From Gnetum montanum (lineage: Eukaryota > Streptophyta > Gnetopsida > Gnetales > Gnetaceae): 56,296 nucleotides of DNA. The stretch covers positions 979,420-1,035,715 of the forward strand of contig MNCI01029492.1 of assembly GCA_015680685.1 (NCBI GenBank), written 5' to 3'. A program made the translations under genes and the position numbers. Below, in pieces: positions 46,222-56,296 of the stretch (position 1 is the first letter of the stretch; every line of letters begins with the position of its first letter). The notes under the pieces were generated by a model, which worked only from the letters and a program-made list of their open reading frames with translations, made no database searches and was not told the origin of the DNA.

Positions 46222-47537
46222 AAGAGTGAACCTCCAGTAGCAATAGGGTGGAAAACTTTTTTTTTAAAGAACAAGAAGGATATGAGAAACAACAACAGTG
46301 AAGCCAATAAAAAAAAAGAAAAAATAAATGTCATTGATGGGGTGAATGAGAAATAGTTGATTATGAGAAATGTTGAAGAGAAAGAGCTTAGTAATTACAC
46401 TAAAAAGAAATGCCAGTGGATCCTCCCCAAAGCAAGCTCATACCCTGAATGCCCTAACAAACCTACAACCCAAAGAGTCCATAGGCTCTCGCAATGACAT
46501 ATGGAAATAATGGTTAAAAACTTACCCACAAGTTTTTTACCAAAGACTAATAGTACGTCGACCAAGATATAGACTTATCGTAAAATTGGCAATGAGGTGG
46601 AATGTGGAAAGCAATACGGAAAGAGCGGAGAGAATGGGATGGAGTCCTAGAATTAAGGTAGTATAAAGTCCCTTGTGTAATATTTTGTTAAGGTGACATA
46701 ATAAAATTTCATCCAAATCCAAATTCAACTATCCACATCCAGTGACCTCACATCAACACACTTGACCAACCCATCCTCCCAAAGTAACAAGAATGCATCC
46801 ATAGAGCTACCACCATCCTAACAAGAGAAGAAGTAGGAAGTGAGAAAGGGCCTTAGTTAGAGGGAATCCTCAGGCATGGGTAACATGTCTTTCCAGTGCC
46901 ATAACCAGTGTTTGTAGCCCATGTTTATTTATTATGTCTAAGGGGTATGCTTTGAATTCTCACCATTTTTTTTGAATGTGAAAACCACACCATGCAAAGA
47001 CTTATTTGATTCAGTCAACTCCCTGAGATTTTTTCAAGAGTGAGATGGTAGAAAACCTATGAAAAACATCCAAGTACCCAAGAGAATAGCTAGCACAAAT
47101 GCGTCGAATCCCCTTGAGGTCACATCCTTTTCCATCCATTTGAATCTTTCCTTGGTTCGAAGAGTACTAAGGCACCAATTCATTAATAAGTTTTCTTAGA
47201 AAAGGGACAATACATTTCCAAAACAAGGGAGACCATCGAGTTGCATGGATAATTGGGTGATGTGGACTCATTGCATGTTTTATCAAAAGAAACCATTTCT
47301 TAGCATCAACACTGAAAGTCAAAGGTAAAAACCAAATATTAGCAATCAACACTTATTATAATACAAAACCATTATGAGCACTTATTATGTGATGAATAAG
47401 AATAAATCAAACAAAGAAATAGTAAAAATATTAACGATGATTAAAAAAATTAAGTAAAGATAAAAAAATGTGTAAAACAAAAATGTGTAAACGCAAAGAA
47501 ACTAACAGCTTAGAATGGTTAACATTGGCGGCCATCT

Positions 47538-47548
47538 CCCCCATGACT
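47538..47548 (-). other. First PPT-like motif of element C (end of pol)
   Basis: On the minus strand CTCAGTCATGGGGGAGATGG, the same 20 bases as 16155-16174 in element A. Confidence 0.6.
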
Positions 47549-47579
47549 GAGTTGGAAGGAGGAGATCCAAAATCATGAG

Positions 47580-50500
47580 CAAGGTTGTCCAAAAATAGAG
47601 GTAGTATTAGTACTAGCTATTTTAGGCTCATGAAAGGGTTTGGTTTGCTGAATGTTGATCAATAACTTCTTATTCGGGCTTTCAGGTTTGTAGATCATCA
47701 TGGCCCCTAAAGAAAAAGTTTCATGAATGATATAAGGTCCTTCCTGTAATGTTTGAAATTTAGTTCATTGGGGTACATGTGTGGGATTCCAATAAAGAAC
47801 CTTATCTCTTAGTTGGTATTTGACCTTCCTAATCCTTAGGTCATGACATTGTTCGTTAAAGGCCTTGTGCAGCTCATTAGATGATAGGGTGGCTAGTCAG
47901 TTTTCATCTAGCAAGTTAAGGTTCATTAGCTATTCTTTTTGTGCTAGATTAAGGTCAAGGTTAAGGTCACATGCAGTGGATAGTGTATGAAGCTCCACTT
48001 GAATAAGAAGCATCAGAATTTTACCGTACACTAACTCATAGGGAGAGTAGCCTATAGGGAGTTTCCATGTGGAGCAGTATGCCCAGAGAGCAACGTTCAG
48101 TTTGGTGCTCCAGTTTTGCCTATACTTGCTAATGGTTCATGTCAATATTTTTGTGATCTTCCTATTGGTGAGCTTGGCTTGACCATTCACTTGAGGATGA
48201 TATGGTGTAGTCAGTTTGTACTCAACTCCTAAGCGTTGCATTAACTTTCGAAAAGTCAAACTTGTAAAGTGTGTACCATTGTCAAAAGTAACTGCACGAA
48301 GCACACCAAACCTATTTACAATTTTTTGTTGAACAAATTATCCAATAGTAGATGATGTACAGTCTATAATAGTGACTACTTCTACCCACTTGGTAAAATA
48401 GTTAATAGCAACAACAATGTAGGCTTTCCATTGAACATTGGTGTAATAGGCCCCATAAAATCAATTCCCCATATGTCGAAGGGTTTTAAAGGTTGAATCC
48501 ATTATTGCAGATCCTCCATTCTAGCAGTCATTCCCCCATCACATTGGCAGCACTCACAAGATTGGACGAAATGATGAGCATCCTGAAATAATGTATGCCA
48601 GTAATATCTTGCAACAAGATTTTTATGGTTGTTTGTCTCCCTGTGTAATGACCCCCACAAGGGCCTTTGTAAGTGTCTTGGAGAACTCGCAATTGATCTA
48701 TATCAGGAACACACCATCAAACCAAGCCATCTGGACATACCTTATAAAGTTGTCCATTAATTTCCATGAAATATTTGGCTCGGTGAAGAAACTATTGTTT
48801 CCTTTTAACATTTAACCCTTGTGGTCTCTCTTGTGTAAGCAGATAAGTGAGAATGCTACTATACCAATCTGTATCAGTGGGTAAGTGATTGTTTATCACA
48901 CCTGCAAAGAGGAGTTCATCAGGGAAATGGTAAGAAATTGGATATTCATCCTCTTTGTTGTCCCATCGCAACCAAAATAAATGATTAGCAACAACATTTT
49001 CGGTGCCTTTACGATTGATCATTGTAAGATTGAACTCTTGTAAGATCACAAGCCATCGTATGATGCAAGGGCTCACCATTGGTTTATTCATTAGGAACTA
49101 AATTGCAATATGATCTGTATGTACAAATAACTTATAGCCCAATACATAGTGCCTAAATTTTTCTAGTGCAAACACCACAACCATTAACTCTTTTTCCGTT
49201 GTAATGTAATTGAGTTGTGCACTAGAGATACTTTGACTTGCACAGTGGATGTAATAGGGACATTTTTGGTCATCTAACTATGTAAGTACAACTTCTAAGG
49301 AAAAGTTGGATGCATCAGTCATTATGTGGAATGGTTTGGACCAGTCAAGAGCTTGTAGAATAGGCATTTCTACAAGCTTTTATTTTAAGTTTTGGAAGGC
49401 TAGCTCGCATTCCTTGGTCCATTCAAAAGGTACATCCTCCTTTGTTAGTTCTACCAAAGGCTTTGCAATCCTTGAAAAGTTCTGAATGAAGCGTCTATAA
49501 TATCCAATATGTTTAAGGAACGATCGAATGTCTTTTATAGTTTTAGGTTGTCGAGTGATTCCTTGGATAACCTTAATCTTTTCAGGATCTACTTCTATCA
49601 CTGGTTGTAAAATCTTGTGTCCTAATACAATTCCTTCTTGGACCATTAAATGGCTTTTTTTCTAGTTGAGCCTTAAGTTGGTTTCTACACATTGTTTCAG
49701 TACTTACTCTAATCGATCCAATGCTTGTTCGAAGTCTACTCCATAGGTGGAGAAATCATCCATAAAGACCTCCACACCATTTCCTATTTGCTACTGAAAG
49801 ATACTTATAACCAAACATTGAAACATTATTAGGGCATTGCACAAGTCAAACAACATCTACTTATATGCAAATGTCCCCCAAGGACTTGTGAACATAATCT
49901 TGGCTTTGACTTCTAGTGCTATTTGAATTTAATTATATCCACTGTAGCCATCTAGAAAACTATAGTAGCAATGCCCTGCAATGGTATCTAAGACTTGGTC
50001 AACGAATGACAATGGGAAGTGGTCTTTAAATGTTGCCAACTTCAGTAGCCTAAAGTTTATACATACCCTCCATTTACCTCCCTTTTTTGGCACAATTACT
50101 AACGAACTAACCTATTCACTATCAGTAATGGGATAGATGAACCCAGCTTTTAGAAGTTGTTCAATTTCTTCTTTAACCACTTGCTTAAGCTTTAGATTCA
50201 GTCGCCTCTACGATTGTCATCGAGGTTTCATGCAAGAGTCAATGTAAATTCTATGTTGGCATATCCTAGGATCTATTCCAATTAATTTGGGATATGACCA
50301 AGTAAAGGATTTCAACCATTTTTTTACCATTTTCAACAGTCTTTCTTTTTTTTGAGGAGCGAGCTTAGTGTTAATGATTACCAACTTTCCATTTTTGAGA
50401 ATTGTATACTCCATATTGGTGGACAACGGTTTTAACTCAAGGGGCTTTTTCTTGAACTTGTTAGGGATTTCCAACTTCCCCCAGTTGATATTTTTGATGT

Positions 50501-50600
50501 TAGGACTTGGAAGTTGACGATGGGCTTGCTCTAATGTATCTATGTTATCAATGTAAGTGCAAGTCAAGCTCTCAAGTGGTTCTGTGCATATAGTTGAATC
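47580..50600 (-). pseudogene. Broken RT / RNase H / integrase of element C
   Basis: RT side: HRQLPSPNIKNINWGKLEI linker (50567-50440), RT with VFMDDFSTYG at 49770-49741, and connection block IGYYRRFIQNFSRIAKPL (49530-49460). RNase H extends to about 49100, then the block IIRWLVILQEFNLTMINRK (49070-49010). Integrase lies between about 48780 and 47800, with the zinc-finger region near 48540-48700 and the core near 48200-48480. Element A lacks this whole stretch of roughly 3 kb. Stops and frameshifts are many. Confidence 0.88.
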
Positions 50601-51991
50601 GTTCTCTTGGTTAGCTGTCAGCCACTAGGTGCCTTCCTGTCTTGTGGCTGCTGCATACAGGCATCTTTGTATGTTAGTTATTGGTGCACACTGGTTGCAT
50701 GTAGGCAATTTTAAACGTTGTACAAATCAAGAATTTTGCATGCAATTACACCTTGTGTCATTATATGTAATGCATGGAACTTTCTTCTTCTCGATCTTTC
50801 CAAATGTATTTTCCTTTGATATTTCTAAGGAAAGATCATGTATTCCTAAGCACACATCAATTGTGCTTAGCCATACTCTTCCCATTATGATTGGGAAGTC
50901 TCCCTTACAGTTGTTAACTTGAATCACTAAGAAATTAGCTAGATACAACCACCCACAAACAGTGGTGATAATGTCCTCCACTAGTCCTAATGGGATAGTG
51001 ATGGACTAGTCGATTAACTCTAAATGTATGTTACTCTTTTTTAATGGAGGTAGGTTCCAGGCTTTGTACATTTCTTGAGAGATTAAGTTAACACCAGAAC
51101 CTGAATCCAAAAGAGCCTTGCAAGGTTTGTTCCCAACAATTTGCAAATATATAAGAGGACTTCCAGGATCAAAGAATTTCCTAGGAAGGTGACTAGCTTT
51201 AATCCAATCAATAATTGCATGAGTCAACATGATCATGTGCATTAAGTGTGATCTTTGGTTTGAAGGAAGCTCTAAAGATTCGAATGGTGGTGAGGCATTT
51301 GGAGAATTTGCTGCTTGTGGTTGTAAGGACTTAGTTGGACTATTGGTTCTAAAGAAAGGTCTCTTCTTTATGTGGTTGTCTGAACCAATAGTAGGTTGAG
51401 GGTTGACAACCCTTGTAGTGTTATGTTGCTGCAGCTGGGCAGGGAGCTCACCCTGCATAGTTGGAGAGGATGGTAATGGGGCTATGGATGGAAGAGGTGC
51501 AGTCGGATGAGAAGGATAGTACGTTTGTGAAACCTCTCCTCTAGGAGAAGGAGATCTATAGTACTCATGGGTTTGGTGGTGAGACTAAGGAGTAATGTGA
51601 CTAGTAGAGTCACATGGAGAGATTGGCTACTGCATGTAGTATCCATACAGGTTAGGTTAACGGTAAGGGTACTATTGACATGGTGGTGGCATTCCCCAGG
51701 ATTGTGGGTGTTGCCACTGTTGTTACTATTCATGTGGTTGGGGTGGAGTTCCACTTGGATAATACGTCAAGGCTTGGTGGAACTATGTTGGGCTACCTTG
51801 AGGATAAGGTAACCTTCAAGGTGTTTGCTGTTTATTTAATCATGGGTTTAGTGCATACACCCCGGACTCCTGCAGATGTGAGATTACTGGGCAACATCCC
51901 TTAGGATGGTCATATCGACATATCTCACATTCATCATCATTGTCTGTATCCGAATCCACAACCTCTTGAACGATGGTAGATTTGCCCTTAC
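50601..51991 (-). pseudogene. Broken gag C-terminus and protease of element C
   Basis: The zinc knuckle ECEICRYDHPKGCCPV is followed by SHLQESGVYALNP (51950-51840), almost as in element A. Next come a Pro/Gln-rich stretch (51760-51420), then protease with ALLDSGSGVNLIS (51458-51006) and GDFPIIMGRVWLST (50910-50860). DSG is kept, unlike in elements 1 and B. Gag sequence upstream of the knuckle is lost at the junction with D1. Confidence 0.85.
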
Positions 51992-54076
51992 CATATATGA
52001 TGATGAGTATGAAGTTAGGAGTATTCAATCCTATGCAGGGGTCTCCTATGATCATGATCACCCCGACGGTACTCAAGGACTCTTATCATCCAACTCTAGC
52101 ACCTCTAGTAAGGATGGTACATCCCATAGAATGAGGGGGCCTGTAAGGCCTAGGACCTTCTCAATAGTTAATAAGAACCTATCTAGGGATGATTGGGAGA
52201 CTTACAAAAGTCATTACGAGTATTCCAATTCTTTCTCTTCCTCTACTCCTTCAACGTCAGATCATGACATAGATGACTATCTTTCAAGGGGTCGACGTAG
52301 AAATAAAAATTGAGCCCACAGGCAAAGTTAGAAATGCCAACATGAACGAAGACAACATCATGCCAACTTGCAAATTCATAACCTACCTAGTGATGATGAA
52401 CCCCTGCTGGCCACTAAGAGCCTAATGCATATACAAGAGGCTATTAGAATATCCCGCACACATTGCAAGGTAGGCCATCTACCCAGGCTTGATTTAAATA
52501 ACTTTTCCAAGTTTTTAGGAGGCTATGATTTAGATCCACAACATCATTTACAAGCCTTCTACGATGCCTGTGTATGGAAAAATATTGATAATGGGTGGAA
52601 AAAACTTAAGCTCTTTCCTATGATACTCGTTGGCCAAGCAAAAGTATGGTATAGGTTCTTAAGACCACAATCAATTCAACGTTGGCTGACAATGGTAGAA
52701 CTCTTCAATGAAAGATATCAAACCTATGCAAGAGTGTCAGCCTTGAGGAGACAAATCCAAGAATGGAAATGTGGGTAGCATGAACCCTTGGACATGGCCT
52801 TAGAAAGATACTATTCATTGTTAAACAATTGCCTAGGCCATGGATTCTCTAAGAAAAGGCTAATGTACCACATCGTGGATGGGCTCTGTAATGAAATAAG
52901 GGAGACCCTAGGGATGTATGCCCCATGTCAACTATATGAGCTATGAACCCACCAACTCCAAGAGCATATCCAACAAGTAGCAAAAGAAGATGAAGAAATA
53001 GCTAAACAGGACTAAGATCTCAACTTAGCAAGGGTCCATGATCATGAAGAGGAGAAATCAACTCACTTTAAGGAGGTGGAATCATCTTTTCCAATCCTAC
53101 AATCACTAGATGAAATTGAGGCAAAGATCAATAAGATGACCAACTAGGTACATGAAAGATGTGGAGAATATGCCAACATTATTAGAGGAAGAACCATGAT
53201 GAACCAAGAAAAAGGATAGAACACCACTAGACAATCGAAAAGAAGTGTTGAAGAGAATAAGGATAATAACTCAACTGCCGATCATACGTGTCAATGTAAT
53301 ATTTGCCTGTATGATCACCCCAAAGGCCAATGTCCAATCTTGTTACATTTACATGAGCATTGGCAAGGAATGTTACATCCTGATTTCCTACAGAAATACA
53401 AGGTTCAACTATAGTGACAAAAACCCCAGTCATGGGGAAGGCCACCGTTAGACTGGTCACACCCTTCCTACCATCTGAACCCAAGCACTTATTATGTTCA
53501 ACATCCTGTTTCCCTGACTAGGTGAACATCCTTTATTTTAACACATCATTATCATTCTCCTGAGTACTATCAACCCATGTCCTCTCCAATAAGATCACCA
53601 CCTCATGTTTCTTACACTTCTCTTTACCCTCAATATTCTCATCATTCACCTCCTTCTACATTACCACCAAATGTGCTAGAAGGTTTTGCACTACAGAATC
53701 AACCCATGAACATTACTTGTGCTGCTGCTGTCAACAGTAGTGGGAACCCTCCACAACATTGAAAGTATCCTTTCTTTAGGAAGGAACATAGAAAGAGACA
53801 TCACGGTTCCGAAACCACTGCATCCTCCAACTTAGCACAAGTTCAATGCTATGATGGATCTACCTCCTGTTACTCTATCTGGGCCACCAATCAACATTTC
53901 AACAACCATGCAACCTAATGAATATAGGCACGTAGGGAGACATATTGATCCTTGCATACCATCTTACAGTCACGGGTGCCATAGTGGGTCAACTCCTTAT
54001 CAGTTAACCACATCTTATAACTTGCCCCACTATGTGAACTTTAATCAAGTGTGTGAACTCCAATTTCGGTACATTC
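51992..54076 (+). pseudogene. D1: 5'-truncated gag of a fourth element family
   Basis: The frame starts abruptly (YDDEYEV...) and reads gag: RDDWETYKSHYEYSN near 52180, the core at 52368-52778 (FLGGYDLDPQHHLQAFYDAC, WYRFLRPQSIQRWLTMVELF), then after a TAG HEPLDMALERYYSLLNNC. The zinc knuckle CNICLYDHPKGQC is near 53294-53332, followed by a Pro/Tyr/His-rich tail (53577-53760). It is the same family as the gag of D2. No protease or pol follows, because the LTR of D2 interrupts it at 54077. The left edge is the inverted junction with element C. Confidence 0.85.
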
Positions 54077-54960
54077 TGATGAGTCATGAATTTGCAGGCT
54101 GTGATATCACTACCGTGATATCACAGTCGTGATATCCCATGGGCCACGATATCACATACACGATATTGTAGCCGTGATATCACATCAGCTGTGATATCAC
54201 GTACGCGATATCGTAGCCTGTCGCCAGTTCTATAAATAAGAGGCAGCTCTCCCTTGTTTCTTAGTTTTATTTTAGATTGTTGCTAGACTCTGGCAGTTTT
54301 ATCCCTCCAGAGTTAGAATATTTTCCAGTGTCTGTCCGTAGTTTGGTGAATGTAATTGTACGTCATCCTTTATTCGAGTGTGACGTACTTGGACATGCAC
54401 ATGACCAGCAATAAATATCGAGATTACTTCATCATTGCAGCATTCACTTTGTTTATTTACTTATTTAATTTTTATTTACTACTTTCCTAATTAGTATCTC
54501 TTACACTTAAACTCATGTTAAAACGCAGAATGAGTACGACTTGATTACGAGCATTTAAGTGTAACAACTTGGTAACCCAGTAGCATACCTAGGATCTGCA
54601 CTTAGTAATCCCAGTGGTAGTCGTGCACGAAGTCCAAGATGTGTACGGATAATCAAGGAACAGATGCTCATCGGACTTAGCCTAGATTAGATTCTTTTAC
54701 CCTTTCTCTCTTAGCTTAGATAATATTACTTTCTATTGCCTTCAGAAGTAGCATTAGAGTAGAAACCCATCATACACCTCACTCTAGACTAAACCATACA
54801 TAACAAATATAATACTAGTCCAGGTGGGAAAATAGTGAACTGAGACCTAAGGCTAACTGTCTAGGTGCCACAACTAGTTCGTCTATGGAGTTCGACCGGA
54901 TCACATGTGAAAATGCTCGTATTCGTATGGTTGAGTGTAGGGGTACCTCCCCACTCATCA
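54077..54960 (+). repeat. 5' LTR of element D2
   Basis: 884 bp, from TGATGAG to CTCATCA, followed by a primer site. It has at least seven GATATC palindromes (54102-54213), TATA box CTATAAATAAG (54230-54240), and the AATAAAT and end blocks typical of the family. The sequence before it has no polypurine tract, so it is not the 3' LTR of D1. Confidence 0.88.
54102..54240 (+). promoter_or_regulatory. U3 promoter of D2: long GATATC palindrome cluster plus TATA
   Basis: At least seven GATATC cores and one GATATT, most within GTGATATCAC rather than the CGCGATATCGCG of element A, ending about 20 bases before the TATA box. Both arms of the palindromes have changed together (CG to TG on one side, CG to CA on the other). 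Confidence 0.65.
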
Positions 54961-54961
54961 T

Positions 54962-54979
54962 TGGCACCATTTTCGGGGA
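54962..54979 (+). other. Decayed tRNA-Asp primer-binding site of D2
   Basis: TGGCACCATTTTCGGGGA, one base after the LTR. It differs at four positions from the intact site in element A; three of the four are C-to-T or G-to-A. Confidence 0.82.
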
Positions 54980-55103
54980 TAGTGCTAGTTATCTAGATTA
55001 GTTATATCATATAAGGTCGTTGTATAAGGACTTAATGATATATCTTTTAGAACGAAATAATTATTAAAGACTCACACATAAATTCACACACAACTTCACA
55101 ATC

Positions 55104-56296
55104 ATGCCTCTCCTACAATATTACAATAATGCCACACTTAGTGAGGAAGTTCATTAGAGAACCAACGAACTATATGATGATGAAGATTGGAGTATACAAC
55201 CTGAGGTGGGGGTTTCCTATAAACATGAACAAAAACAACGTCATTCCAATGCACGAAAGCATAACTTACCTAATGACAATGAACCCCCACTAGCCACTGC
55301 AAGCCTAACCCAAATACAAGAGGTTGTTTGAATCTCACGTAGGCATCGTAAAGAGAGTCATTTACCCAGGCTCGATTTAAAAAACTTCCCTAATTTTTCA
55401 GGAGGCTATGACTTAGATCCGCATCAACATTTACAAGTCTTCTACAATGCCTATATGTGGAACAACATTGATAACAGGTGGCAAAAACTTAAGCTCTTTC
55501 CCATGACACTCGTTGACTAGGAAAAAGTATGGTATAGATTGTTAAAACCAAATTCAATATGATGTTGGTTAACAATGGTAGAAGTATTTAACAAAAAATA
55601 TCAAACCTACGCAAGAGTGTCAGCCTTGAGGAAAAAAATCCAAGAGTGGAAACAAGCACAACATGAACCCTTGGAAATGGCCTTAGAAAGATATTATGCA
55701 CTGTTAAACAACTGTCCAGGCCATGGGTTTTCCGAGGAAAGGCTAATGTACCATATCATTTATGGGCTTTGTGATGCAACCCGAGAAACCTTATGGATGT
55801 ATGCCCAAGGTCAATTATATGAACTACAAAATCATCAAGTCCAAGAGCTTATTAAGCAGGTAGCAAAAGAAGAAGGAGAATTAGCTAGATGGGAGAGTGT
55901 TGAAAAACATCAATGGGACCAAAATCTCAACTTAACAAAGGTCCATGATCATAAAAAGGAAAAATCAACTAATCTCAAGGTGGAAACATCATCTTTGCCA
56001 ATACAACAAACATTAGAAGAAGCAGAGGCAAAGATCAATAAGATGTTGGGATGGACGTATCAAAAGTGTGGAGAATTATTGATATTATTGAAGATAGAGT
56101 TTTGACAACCCAAGAAGCAAGACAAAATAGTAGACAATCGAAAAGAAGGGATAAAGAAAATAAGAGCTCAACTGCTAATCATATGTATGAATGCAACATA
56201 TGTCTATACGATCACCCCAAAGGCNATGCTTATCTGATTCAACATCCTACAACATACTCTATCTCACCACAGTACCATTCTCCTCAATACTATCAA
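55104..56296 (+). pseudogene. Broken gag of D2 (3' end outside the window)
   Basis: ATG at 55104 (MPLLQYYNNATLSEEVH), then an early TAG. The gag core is in pieces: FSGGYDLDPHQHLQVFYNAY near 55400; then the longest open stretch, 55575-56105, with YQTYARVSALRKKIQEWK, EMALERYYALLNNCPGHGF and LWMYAQGQLYEL. The start of the knuckle (CNICLYDHPKG) is at about 56190-56222. There is an N at 56225. Same family as D1. Confidence 0.85.

Larger units (their letters stand above)
45644..47537 (-). other. 3' noncoding region of element C
   Basis: No gene. It aligns with 16170-18200 of element A. It holds a (GA)n run (45845-45872), the splice-acceptor-like TGCAG before an ATG at 46022 (minus), the second PPT-like motif (46221-46211) and the AGGACCCACTGGC block near 46412. 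Confidence 0.7.
44803..51991 (-). mobile_element. Element C: decayed Ty3/gypsy element without ORF3, truncated in gag
   Basis: Minus strand: 3' LTR (45630-44803), polypurine tract, about 1.9 kb noncoding, integrase, RNase H, RT, protease and the C-terminal part of gag. It stops at about 51991, where it meets plus-strand D1. It is the closest relative of element A in the window by protein wording and by the 3' noncoding region, and shows what A lost. Its 5' LTR and gag start are missing, so no target duplication can be checked. Confidence 0.88.
54077..56296 (+). mobile_element. D2: Ty3/gypsy element, 5' part, running off the window
   Basis: 5' LTR, decayed tRNA-Asp primer site and gag, inserted into the same-family remnant D1. 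The right target duplication (CATTC expected) would be outside the window. Confidence 0.82.

Noticed and set aside
54077-54960. Reading this LTR as the 3' LTR of D1 (a tiny gag-only element)
   Set aside because: No polypurine tract precedes it, and a primer site and gag follow directly, so it is the 5' LTR of D2.

Overview
This is a stretch of nuclear DNA from a plant with a large, repeat-rich genome. The evidence is one intact plant-type purine permease gene surrounded by nested long-terminal-repeat (LTR) retrotransposons of the Ty3/gypsy superfamily and by decayed LINEs. The species cannot be named from the sequence; a gymnosperm or another large-genome seed plant is an inference only.

Layout. 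1-417 is the 3' end of a family-A LTR that landed in an older plus-strand element (element 1, 418-11240). Element 1 carries decayed gag-tail, protease, RT, RNase H and integrase coding, then an extra ORF (ORF3), then its 3' LTR. A minus-strand solo LTR (9444-10242, target duplication GTTAG) sits inside it. 11440-19286 is element A, a complete non-autonomous element (target duplication ACCTT) with one open gag-protease frame (12842-16186) and no RT or integrase. 19287-24820 is host-like DNA with a nested direct repeat, the purine permease (20860-21990) and a LINE tail. 24821-37999 is element B, a complete but decayed 13.2 kb autonomous-type element on the minus strand (target duplication GTAGT). 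38000-44802 is AT-rich DNA with an RTE-type and two L1-type LINE remnants. 44803-about 51991 is minus-strand element C, cut off inside gag. It is joined back-to-back to D1, a plus-strand gag remnant. D1 is interrupted at 54077 by the 5' LTR and gag of element D2, which runs off the window.

How the parts relate. All five element types share LTR ends (TGATGAG...CTCATCA or close variants). A tRNA-Asp-type primer site is visible in A, B and D2. All have related gag, and where pol is present it has the VFMDDF-type RT motif usual in the Athila/Tat branch of Ty3/gypsy. Elements 1 and B have ORF3; A and C do not. Element A would need RT and integrase from a relative.

The most interesting signals are: (i) three copies of AGTCATGGGGG, or a near copy, at matching places in each of elements 1, A, B and C; (ii) clusters of the palindrome GATATC just upstream of the LTR TATA boxes, with a second cluster plus TATA only in the two elements that have ORF3; (iii) a splice-acceptor-like TGYAG directly before the ORF3 ATG; and (iv) a 151-bp unit amplified to four copies in only one of element A's two LTRs.
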